A DNA stretch of 64,000 nt from Rhodoblastus sp963704565 (GTDB taxonomy: Bacteria; Pseudomonadota; Alphaproteobacteria; Rhizobiales; Beijerinckiaceae): the NCBI GenBank assembly GCA_963704565.1, contig OY969917.1:620001-684000 (forward strand), read 5' to 3'. The notes beneath the pieces were generated by a model. That model was not told where the DNA came from, searched no databases, and worked only from the letters and a program-made list of their open reading frames with translations. Positions 27,679-34,285 of the stretch are shown here, in pieces; the first letter of the stretch is position 1, and each line of letters begins with the position of its first letter. The position numbers and the translations under genes are program-made.

Positions 27679-27786
27679 TCAGATAATCGCTCGTCCCGTA
27701 GCCGCTCCTGCGGTTGCCGTGGCGATCGTCGCCGACGCAGCGGCCAGCACGCGAAGCGCGTTCCGGCGGTTATAGATAGATCCCAT
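27679..27786 (-). pseudogene. truncated gene with signal peptide (gene B), cut by IS110
   Basis: ATG 27786 has a near-ideal ribosome site (AAGGAGGGTGACGC). It encodes MGSIYNRRNALRVLAAASAT and a short Ala/Thr tail, then stops at 27679 where the IS110 right end begins. The signal resembles that of the gene at 26387 (twin Arg, then Ala-rich). It lies 33 bp after the corrected stop of gene A. The mature part is missing. Confidence 0.55.
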
Positions 27787-27819
27787 GCGTCACCCTCCTT
27801 TTTCACTTTTCCGGTCGGT

Positions 27820-28460
27820 TCATGCCGCCATGGCGGCGGCGGAAGTTGCGGGCGGAGCGAGCGCCGGGAAAAACCATCCGCCCCGTCGATCGGTCGGAGG
27901 GCTTTTGCCGTGCGCCGTGCGCCACCAGGAAGCCCAGGAGCTCCATTCGGGCTGATCCTGGCGGGGATATATACCCCAGGCGGCCGTGGCGGCGCGGCGG
28001 CCTTTGGCCGCGCCGTAACGGGCGGCGTCGTCACGGCGTTGTTCTTTTCTTTTGTTCTATTTTCTAGAGCGTCACGCGGCGCCAATTCTTCGTCACGCGG
28101 TGACGCGGCTTCCGGTGCCGCCTCCGCCGCCTGGCGCTCGCGCCAGCGCCGTGTACGTTCGGCTCCCGACAGCGGCGCTGGGCCTTCCTCGTCGGCGCGG
28201 GCGGAAAGGTCGGTGAGCGTCCACGCATCGTTCACCAAAGAGGCGAGTCCGCGGTCGGCCAGCGCCGTCAGCCGTTTTACGATCGTTGCGGGCGAGGAAT
28301 GCAACGAAAAGGCGATCTGTTGGACATCGGGAAGGGCGCCCCCGTTCAGGCTCGAAAGCGCCGAGAGTTGGGCCCAGGTCCGGAAAAGGCCGGCGGGAAG
28401 GCGCGCGATCCGCACGTCAAATAGACAGGCCACTGGGGCTTTGTACCAGCGCTCAATCAT
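27820..28460 (-). pseudogene. winged-helix/replication-like protein (gene A), frameshifted
   Basis: ATG 28460 starts MIERWYKAPVACLFDVRIAR. A winged-helix-like region follows (PDVQQIAFSLHSSPATIVKR, LTALADRGLASLVNDAWTL), then a charged linker (GAERTRRWRERQAAE) and PPRPPGVYIP. Near 27961 the frame is lost: one added base gives QDQPEWSSWASWWRTAHGKS, then DRRGGWFFPALAPP, with stop TGA at 27820. Such a Trp-rich AW-x-AWW end followed by GGW-x-FP is typical of phage/plasmid replication-type proteins as I recall them. Start and 38-aa upstream gene overlap (ATGATTGA). Confidence 0.5.
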
Positions 28461-28569
28461 TTTGCGCCCCCTCGTCTCGCGAACGACCATTAAGGCGGTT
28501 GTGAAGGGCGACGTGAAGGCGGGCGAGCCACAATAGGCCGCGCGCAAGAAGAATGCGAAATAGCTCCAT
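28453..28569 (-). CDS. 38-residue amphipathic peptide
   Basis: ATG 28569 follows AGGAGTCGG. It encodes MELFRILLARGLLWLARLHV, then LHNRLNGRSRDEGAQND. The first half is a hydrophobic/basic helix that could associate with membrane. The stop overlaps the ATG of gene A, so they are translated together. No family is recognised. It is credible because of the ribosome site and the overlap. Confidence 0.45.
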   Translation of the reverse strand: MELFRILLARGLLWLARLHVALHNRLNGRSRDEGAQND

Positions 28570-28595
28570 TTTTCCGACTCCTAAAGAACGGGGTC

Positions 28596-28949
28596 TTAAT
28601 CGGCGAAACACCAAAGCAGGGCGCTGATCTGCGGCTCGATCGGCGGGTTCCGCTCAAAATAGGCCGCGAGATATTCGGCCTTCTCGCGCCCTTCTCTGCC
28701 GGTTTTCGGTCGATAGGCGCATATCGCCGTGACGGCATCTTCCTCTGCGTCCGAAAGTCGCAAGTACAGGGCGCGGTTAGAATTTTCGCGACCGAACGTC
28801 GCCTCGAAGGCCTGAAATGCCGCCTTGTGTTTCCGGACCGACTCCGCGAGGTTCGACGAATTAGCGACGGCGGCGGTGGGAACGCCTAGCGTGACGAGGT
28901 CAAGCGAAGGGCGACCGTCAGAATTTTTCGTATCAATCGTTTTTGCCAT
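28596..28949 (-). CDS. hypothetical protein (117 aa), first of minus-strand cassette
   Basis: ATG 28949 has GGGAGCAACCTC upstream. Begins MAKTIDTKNSDGRPSLDLVT; the rest is helical, with LSDAEEDAVTAICAYRPKTG and a C-terminal ISALLWCFAD. No family is recognised. It is divergent from the XRE regulator at 29005, with two palindromes between them, so that regulator may control it. Confidence 0.5.
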   Translation of the reverse strand: MAKTIDTKNSDGRPSLDLVTLGVPTAAVANSSNLAESVRKHKAAFQAFEATFGRENSNRALYLRLSDAEEDAVTAICAYRPKTGREGREKAEYLAAYFERNPPIEPQISALLWCFAD

Positions 28950-28976
28950 GAGGTTGCTCCCAGCTGCGCGTTATGC

Positions 28977-29024
28977 GATATTAAAAATATCGATGGAGCG
29001 GCGCTTGTCAATATTAAAAATATC
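28977..29024. promoter_or_regulatory. paired palindromic operators of the XRE regulator
   Basis: GATATTAAAAATATC at 28977-28991 and AATATTAAAAATATC at 29010-29024, 33 bp apart and differing at one base. Each is a palindrome around AAA. They lie between divergent genes and overlap the regulator's start, typical of autoregulation. Confidence 0.55.
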
Positions 29025-29256
29025 AATTCGTCAGATCAAGGCGGCTCGGGCTCTCGTGGCGTGGTCGCAAGAAGACCTTGCACAGAATTCCGGCGTTTCT
29101 ATCCCGACAATCCGCCGACTTGAGGCGCGAGACGGCGAAATCGGCGGACGGCAGGAAACCGGCGCCAAATTGGTCGCCGCGCTTGAGGCCGTCGGCGTCG
29201 AATTCATTCCAGAAAATGGCGGTGGCGCGGGCGTCAGGCTCAAAAAATCCCGCTGA
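29005..29256 (+). CDS. XRE-family transcriptional regulator
   Basis: 83 residues. A helix-turn-helix is clear in IRQIKAARALVAWSQEDLAQ followed by SGVSIPTIRRLEARDGEIGG, and GVEFIPENGGGAGVRLKKSR ends the protein. This matches a common small regulator group. TTG 29005 is preferred since GGAGCGG precedes it at good spacing; ATG 28993 has no ribosome site. It likely represses itself and the divergent cassette through the paired palindromes. Confidence 0.7.
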   Translation: MSILKISIRQIKAARALVAWSQEDLAQNSGVSIPTIRRLEARDGEIGGRQETGAKLVAALEAVGVEFIPENGGGAGVRLKKSR

Positions 29257-29397
29257 AATAGGCGATTCCGTCGATTCCGTTGCCGTCATGGCCAATATGC
29301 GCGCCGTCGAGTTGCGGGGCGGCGCCGAGGCCGCCTAATTGCGCCCGCGCGGCCCTTCTCCCTTGTGACGCCTGCGGCAATGCCGTATATAAAGCCC

Positions 29398-29745
29398 ATG
29401 CAGACGGTCCTTTTCACGCTGACCTTTGAGCGCCAGGCGAAGGCGGCGGGGCTGAGCGAAGATGAGTTAGCGGCAATCGCGTCGGCGCTGGCGTCTGATC
29501 CTCCGGCGGGCGATCTGGTCGCGGGAACGGGCGGCGCGCGGAAGGTGCGCTTCGCCCGCGATGGTTCGGGCAAGAGTGGCGGATATCGGACGATCCATTA
29601 TTTTGGCGGCGATGATGTTCCGATTTTCTTGCTGGCTTTGGTCGATAAGCGCGCGCGGGCGAATTTGACCAAGGCGGAGCGTAACGAGCTGGCGGAGATC
29701 CTGCCCAAAATCGCCGACGCATATCGGGAAGGGCGAAAAAAATGA
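29398..29745 (+). CDS. higB: RelE/HigB-type toxin
   Basis: 115 residues: MQTVLFTLTFERQAKAAGLS, then GDLVAGTGGARKVRFARDGS, GKSGGYRTIHYFGGDDVPIF and LVDKRARANLTKAERNELAE. The GTGGARKVRFA and SGGYR-x-IHYF blocks are typical of RelE/HigB mRNA-cleaving toxins. Toxin precedes antitoxin, the HigBA order. No clear ribosome site precedes ATG 29398, consistent with weak or leaderless translation. Confidence 0.85.
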   Translation: MQTVLFTLTFERQAKAAGLSEDELAAIASALASDPPAGDLVAGTGGARKVRFARDGSGKSGGYRTIHYFGGDDVPIFLLALVDKRARANLTKAERNELAEILPKIADAYREGRKK

Positions 29746-30041
29746 GCAAGTTTGGACAAGAGCTGATCGAAAGCGCGAAGGAAGCCCTGGCGATTGCGGA
29801 GGGCGACGCGAAGCCGGCCCGCGCCTTTTCGGCGGAAGCCCCGGACGTGGCGGCGATCCGCAAAAAGCTTGGCTTGTCGCAAGATCGGTTCGCCAGGCGG
29901 TTCGGGCTCTCGCCCGCGACCGTGCGGGATTGGGAACAGGGGCGGCGTCAGCCGGACGCGCCCGCGCGCAACCTTTTGCGCGTCATCGAATACGCGCCGG
30001 AGACGGTTGAACGCGCCGTCGCGCGGGCGGCGGCACGCTGA
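29742..30041 (+). CDS. higA: HigA-type antitoxin (XRE)
   Basis: 99 residues. ATG overlaps the toxin stop (ATGA). The C-terminal half has an HTH: DVAAIRKKLGLSQDRFARRF, then GLSPATVRDWEQGRRQPDAP. The N-terminal helix (ELIESAKEALAIAEGDAKP) would bind the toxin. It should repress the pair and neutralise HigB. Confidence 0.85.
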   Translation: MSKFGQELIESAKEALAIAEGDAKPARAFSAEAPDVAAIRKKLGLSQDRFARRFGLSPATVRDWEQGRRQPDAPARNLLRVIEYAPETVERAVARAAAR

Positions 30042-30044
30042 TTT

Positions 30045-30320
30045 TTAGGCGCGGCCGGAATTCTCGGGCGGCTGACTCATTATGCGCAAGCTGGTGGCGA
30101 ATTCTTCCAGCCGATCGGCGACGAATTCCCTGCGAGGATGGCTCACGTTGTTCCGAAACATTTCGGCGAAGGTGCTTGCCCAGACCGCGACGCGGTCTTG
30201 ACGCAGCAACCCCGCTTCCGCGAGCGCCGCGATGACCGCGCTCAATTGATACGAATGGACGGCGAACATTGCGCCGGCGATTAGGCTCAATTCGGCTTCC
30301 TGCTCTTGCGAAAGCGCCAT
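30045..30320 (-). CDS. small helical protein (91 aa) next to phage tail fragment
   Basis: Begins MALSQEQEAELSLIAGAMFA and is helical throughout; residues ~20-45 are hydrophobic. It is convergent with the HigA gene and directly follows the tape-measure fragment on the same strand, so it may be a prophage remnant gene. No family is recognised. Confidence 0.45.
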   Translation of the reverse strand: MALSQEQEAELSLIAGAMFAVHSYQLSAVIAALAEAGLLRQDRVAVWASTFAEMFRNNVSHPRREFVADRLEEFATSLRIMSQPPENSGRA

Positions 30321-30321
30321 T

Positions 30322-30900
30322 TCAGACCCCCAGCCGGCGCAAGCCAAGATGGTCGCCGTTCTTCACCGCCTGATTCATGGCGCTCATGATTTGGCGCGAA
30401 TTATTGGAGAGCCAGCTCTTGACCGAACCGGAATCGAGCGCGCTCACGTTGAGGTGGACATGGGTGTCGCCCCCGGGCGCCGCGCCGGCGCCCGCGCCGC
30501 CGGCCGCGCCGGACAGCATGGAACGGAAGGCGCCGGCTTCCGCCGCCGGCATGACCATTTCGTTCTTGTGGACCATGGCGATCTGATTCTGGTCGACCTG
30601 CCACGCGCCGATGTCGAAGGAGCCTATGGACAGGACCGCGCCTTTGACCGCCGCGCCCTCCGCCACCGCCGCCGGGCCGATGAAGGGCGCCAATTGGGCC
30701 GCCGCGCCGGCACCGGCGACGCCCGCGTCCGCCGTGATCGACTTGAGCGCGTTGGCGACGAGCTGGGCGGCGCCGGACGCTGCCCCGGCCGCGTCGGCCA
30801 CGGCGCGCGCCGAGGCGCCGGCCAGGGCGGCGGCGGAGCCAGGACTTGCCGCGCGGGGCGTGGCGGCTGTTGAAGACCAATGCCGGGCGCGCATCGCCAA
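30322..30900 (-). pseudogene. C-terminal fragment of a phage tail tape-measure protein
   Basis: The frame ends with SFDIGAWQVDQNQIAMVHKN, EMVMPAAEAGAFRSMLSG, a Gly/Ala linker and THVHLNVSALDSGSVKSWLS, then QIMSAMNQAVKNGDHLGLRR. That is the usual end of alphaproteobacterial tape-measure proteins. Full-length members are several times longer. Upstream of about 30900 the frame stays open but looks random, up to the att-like repeat at 31296. It is a prophage remnant; the upstream limit is approximate. Confidence 0.55.
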
Positions 30901-31295
30901 GGCGGCGGCCGATCGGGCCAGACACGACCGGTGGCAGACGGCGCACGACGCCGCCGGGGTGCCGACCCACCCATGACGCATGGCCGGGATGGTTATCGTG
31001 ATCGCGATCAGGAAGGGCAGCCACGCCCGCCGGGCCGCCTCAAGGCGCGCTTCGCTCTCCGGCCTTGACCCGGCCCGGCGGGCGCGGCGAGGGCCTGACC
31101 GTCCCAAAGCCCGAATCCGGGCTTTGCGCGCCTTGTCGGATGCAGCGCCGAACGATGAGCGGCCAAGGCGTGACGCTTGAGGATCGCAATACAGCGTTGA
31201 CCCGGGCCACAAAGAAGGTACACATTGCGCCAACAAGACCCGTCGCGCGCGTCGCAACCGGTTGGAATTGCTCGGAATCTAAAGTCTGGCTAAGA

Positions 31296-31313
31296 GTCCA
31301 GGTCTCCCAGCCA
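31296..31313. repeat. att-like direct repeat, copy 2
   Basis: GTCCAGGTCTCCCAGCCA, identical to the copy at 24283. It lies 108 bp before the start of integrase 2, mirroring the arrangement at integrase 1. Confidence 0.6.
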
Positions 31314-31420
31314 AAATCTTCCTAAGTCTTTGAAATATCGGTCGCGAGACATCCAACTCGGCGCTTCGCTGCGAGTCTGTCTCCCGAACTGTCCTCCCGC
31401 ACTGTCGCCGAGGAGGAAAA

Positions 31421-32860
31421 ATGGGTCGACTCTGCCCCAATATTCGGCGCCGCTCGGGCGCCTATTGGTTCACCAAGAAGCTGAAAATCCCCACCGGCTG
31501 GAAGGCCGTGGAATTCTCGTTAAAAATTCGGGAACCGCGGCTTGCGACAATGGTCGGCGCGCAAGTCAACGCGCAGTTCCACCTTTTGAGCCCGCTCGCC
31601 GTGTCCGGAACCATCACAATCAAGCAGTTTCAGGCGGCGCTCGGCGAAATCGCCGCCAATGTCGCCGATGCTCGGCGCCAGGCGCAGTTCGAATTCCCGA
31701 CCGGTCAGCGCGAACATCCGGCCGCCGGGACGGCCGGCGATTTCGCGGCGGAGTTGGTCGATGGCGACATCAAGGCCGGCAAATTCCTTGAACTCGTCGC
31801 CCGCCACGGCAAGCGAATGAAAGACGCCAGCTTTTTCGTCGAAGTCCCTGACCAGAATGGGTTTTCAGACGAAGAAATCCGGGTTTTGCTCGTCGAATAT
31901 CTCGGCGAAATCGACAATCTGCTCGCGTCGCGGGACGGGGGCGAGTTCGCGCCATCCTGCTCGTCGCCTCTGAAAAGCGCGGGATTGTCGGATTCGCAAA
32001 TGGCTCAGCCCTTCGTCGCGCAGGCTGTGCTTGCGACCACCGGGAAGGCGATGGTGAAATCCGCCGAGGCGGGGTTGGCGAACGACAACTTCTTTGACCT
32101 CGACGCTCTGGTGGCGCATGCGGTGAGGAGCGATGGCGAGGAGCCGCCGACCCCTGCGGTTTCGCCCACGCCGTCTCAAGCGGCAATCGTCGCGACGTCG
32201 AACGAGCCTGTTTCCTCCGGCCAAGGGCTCCCGTCGGTCGAGGGGCATCCGTTCCTGCTGTACTATTCCGGAGCGCGGCGGGACGAAATCTGCGGCCTGC
32301 ACTGCGACGACGTCGTCCTCGACGACGCCATTCCTCACGTCGAAATTCGCGATAACGCCCAGCGTCGTCTCAAGAACGCCCAGTCCGAACGAAAAATTCC
32401 GCTCCATGGCGAAATTCTGCGCCTGGGGTTTGCCCAATACGTTCGGGAAATCAAACGCCTCGGTTATGATCTGCTGTTTCCGGACCTTTACTCGCCCACC
32501 ACCAATTCACCCTTGGGCGATCGGCTCTATGACGAACTGGCGAAAGGTTTGGCCACGGCTGTGCCGGAGGCGGGCGCCCGCAAGAAGGTGCTTCATTCGC
32601 TTCGCCACACGGTTGGCGCAAAACTGAAGGACGAGGGGGTCATTCCCGAGATCCGCGCCGACCTTCTCGGCCATGGCGGGGCCAATGTGACCGAGGAGAT
32701 CTATGCAGGCGCCACGGCTCTGGAGCGGCTGCGTTGCGTGATCGAACGGCTGCCCGTCGTTACCGGGCATCTCTCGGCGCCGGACACAACCAACCTCCTG
32801 CCCTGGGTCGCCGCCAGGCAAAAAGCTCCGTGGGCGCGCTCGAGACGAAAACCGATGTGA
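31421..32860 (+). CDS. int: tyrosine recombinase (integrase) 2, possibly internally deleted
   Basis: 479 residues. The N-terminus MGRLCPNIRRRSGAYWFTKK is an arm-binding domain. Catalytic residues: Arg in YYSGARRDEICGL, HxxR in LHSLRHTVGAKLKDEG, His in LLGHGGANV, Tyr in EEIYAGA. Between ~235 and 265 the chain jumps from a Pro/Ser-rich linker straight into the catalytic core (GLPSVEGHPFLLYYSGARR), so most of the core-binding domain seems missing compared with integrase 1 (628 aa). Activity is therefore doubtful. Confidence 0.75.
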   Translation: MGRLCPNIRRRSGAYWFTKKLKIPTGWKAVEFSLKIREPRLATMVGAQVNAQFHLLSPLAVSGTITIKQFQAALGEIAANVADARRQAQFEFPTGQREHPAAGTAGDFAAELVDGDIKAGKFLELVARHGKRMKDASFFVEVPDQNGFSDEEIRVLLVEYLGEIDNLLASRDGGEFAPSCSSPLKSAGLSDSQMAQPFVAQAVLATTGKAMVKSAEAGLANDNFFDLDALVAHAVRSDGEEPPTPAVSPTPSQAAIVATSNEPVSSGQGLPSVEGHPFLLYYSGARRDEICGLHCDDVVLDDAIPHVEIRDNAQRRLKNAQSERKIPLHGEILRLGFAQYVREIKRLGYDLLFPDLYSPTTNSPLGDRLYDELAKGLATAVPEAGARKKVLHSLRHTVGAKLKDEGVIPEIRADLLGHGGANVTEEIYAGATALERLRCVIERLPVVTGHLSAPDTTNLLPWVAARQKAPWARSRRKPM

Positions 32861-33267
32861 TCCCCGCCGCCAAGATAGCAGCGAGTCGCAGGCAAGGGGC
32901 TGAGGTCGATCATTTGTGACGCTACGACATCAGGGCCCCGTCCAAGTCTGCCGCACAGTCAGCAGACATTCCGATAGCGAAATGAACCAGTGCGCATGAC
33001 CCAAGGTGGAAAATTACGCCTGGAATTTTTTTCGGCTCCCATGGGCGGGAAGCTTGCGCGGGCCGAAGGCTGCTTCCGGAGGATGATCGGTCGAAGGCGC
33101 AAGGGGACGGGTGCGGCAGGAACGGAAATTAGTGAATGGTCGTCCCCGATATCGGAATCGACCCAAAGGGATCCTCGGAGGTTTCCGAAAACACGGCGCC
33201 CGCCGGCGTCAGTTGATGGTTGACGCTCGGCACCATCCTGACCAATGTCGTGACGTCCCACCTGATG
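32861..33267. other. gene-free junction between accessory and core DNA
   Basis: 407 bp with only spurious short frames. It separates integrase 2 from the DsrC-like gene and is where the accessory composition gives way to compact chromosomal genes. No third copy of the 18-bp att sequence is seen here. Confidence 0.4.
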
Positions 33268-33579
33268 TCAGCCGGTGCTCCAGATGCGCGGGCGTTTCAT
33301 GCCGGCGATTTTGCAGGCCTGGCCGGGATAGCCATAGGGGAAGAGTTCGAACAGGCGGTTGCGGCCCGCGCCGCGCGTCTCGGTCAGGTAGCGCATGACG
33401 AATCGGGCGTCGGGCGATACCTGGTGCTCCTCCTGGAAGGAGCGCATGAATTTGATCGCCTCCCAATGGTCGTTGGTCAGTTCGATGTCGAGTTGGCGGG
33501 CTTTATCCCTTGCCCAGTCTTCGGTCCATTGGGCGGGATCGATCAGATAGCCTTCGACATCGGTTTCCGGCGCTTGCAT
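33268..33579 (-). CDS. DsrC/TusE-family sulfur-relay-like protein
   Basis: 103 residues. Core motif AQWTEDWARDKARQLDIELT, then DHWEAIKFMRSFQEEHQ and LFPYGYPGQACKIAGMKRPR, clearly the DsrC/TusE/DsvC fold. The Cys in ACKIAG is kept, but the penultimate C-terminal Cys of DsrC/TusE is absent (the chain ends IWSTG), so the usual trisulfide or persulfide chemistry cannot occur as described. ATG 33579 is chosen for GGAGGAAATC. It is divergent from marR across an operator; a regulatory or redox-sensing role is possible. Confidence 0.8.
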   Translation of the reverse strand: MQAPETDVEGYLIDPAQWTEDWARDKARQLDIELTNDHWEAIKFMRSFQEEHQVSPDARFVMRYLTETRGAGRNRLFELFPYGYPGQACKIAGMKRPRIWSTG

Positions 33580-33754
33580 GATTTCCTCCATTGCGAGCAG
33601 AATTTTACAAAAGTTCGAATCGATGGTCCGCCTCACGCCCATTGGCGCGAGACAGGCGCAAAGAGCCAGGCTCGCCAATGGAACGACGAAGTGAAACATG
33701 ATGACGCGTGGAGCGTGACCCTCATTTCGCTCTCGCGGACACCCCGGTTCAATT

Positions 33755-33771
33755 ATATCGTATTACGATAT
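33755..33771. promoter_or_regulatory. MarR-type palindromic operator
   Basis: ATATCGTA-T-TACGATAT, a perfect 8+1+8 palindrome between the divergent DsrC-like and marR genes, 20 bp before the marR start. Typical place and size for a MarR dimer site controlling both. Confidence 0.6.
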
Positions 33772-33791
33772 TTATCAATCAAGGATGAAAA

Positions 33792-34205
33792 ATGAGCAGG
33801 CAATCCATCCCCCTCCAGGACAGCGACTATGTCGCGCTGGCGGATTTCCGCGCGGCGTTGCGCGGCTTCCTGGCGTTCAGCGAGGCGCGGGCGGGCGAGG
33901 TCGGATTGTCGCCCCGGCAACATCAGGCGCTCCTCGCGATCCGGGGCGCTGCGGCGGGGCAGGCCACAATCGGCTATATCGCGGAGCGATTGATCCTCAA
34001 ACCGCACACAGCCTCCGAACTGGTCAAGCGGCTTGAGGCGCTGGGCCTGATCCTTCGTCGCAGCGCCGAAAAGGATCGTCGGAAAACCATCCTGGTCTTG
34101 ACCGGCCGCGCCGAGGGACTGCTGCTGCAATTATCGACCATCCACCGCGAGGAAATCCGTCGGCTGAAGCCGCTGCTGATCGAGCTCCTTGGTCGCTTCG
34201 GCTGA
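33792..34205 (+). CDS. MarR-family transcriptional regulator
   Basis: 137 residues with the MarR winged helix: LSPRQHQALLAIRGAAAGQA, then IGYIAERLILKPHTASELVK and RLEALGLILRRSAEKDRRKT, the wing with the DRR signature. Ligand unknown. ATG 33792 follows AAGGATG. The palindrome upstream suggests autoregulation and control of the DsrC-like gene. Confidence 0.85.
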   Translation: MSRQSIPLQDSDYVALADFRAALRGFLAFSEARAGEVGLSPRQHQALLAIRGAAAGQATIGYIAERLILKPHTASELVKRLEALGLILRRSAEKDRRKTILVLTGRAEGLLLQLSTIHREEIRRLKPLLIELLGRFG

Positions 34206-34285
34206 CGCCGCGTCCCGATGCGAAAACGGCGAAAGCCGACGGCGGATGGCGAGGGCTGCCGGGCAGGGGCGCCGGGCGCCCGCAG

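Larger units (their letters stand above)
26540..27690 (+). mobile_element. IS110-family insertion sequence
   Basis: About 1.15 kb: ~190 bp of left non-coding sequence, the transposase gene 26736-27674, and a very short right end. TATCTG at 26545-26550 and CAGATA at 27680-27685 could be short subterminal inverted repeats. Exact ends are uncertain because IS110 elements lack long terminal repeats. A long left end with a short right end is the IS110-subgroup layout. It separates two related gene pairs on the minus strand. Confidence 0.75.

Noticed and set aside
29365..29397. Extended start for the HigB toxin (11 extra codons)
   Set aside because: Family members begin at MQTV; the extension has no ribosome site.
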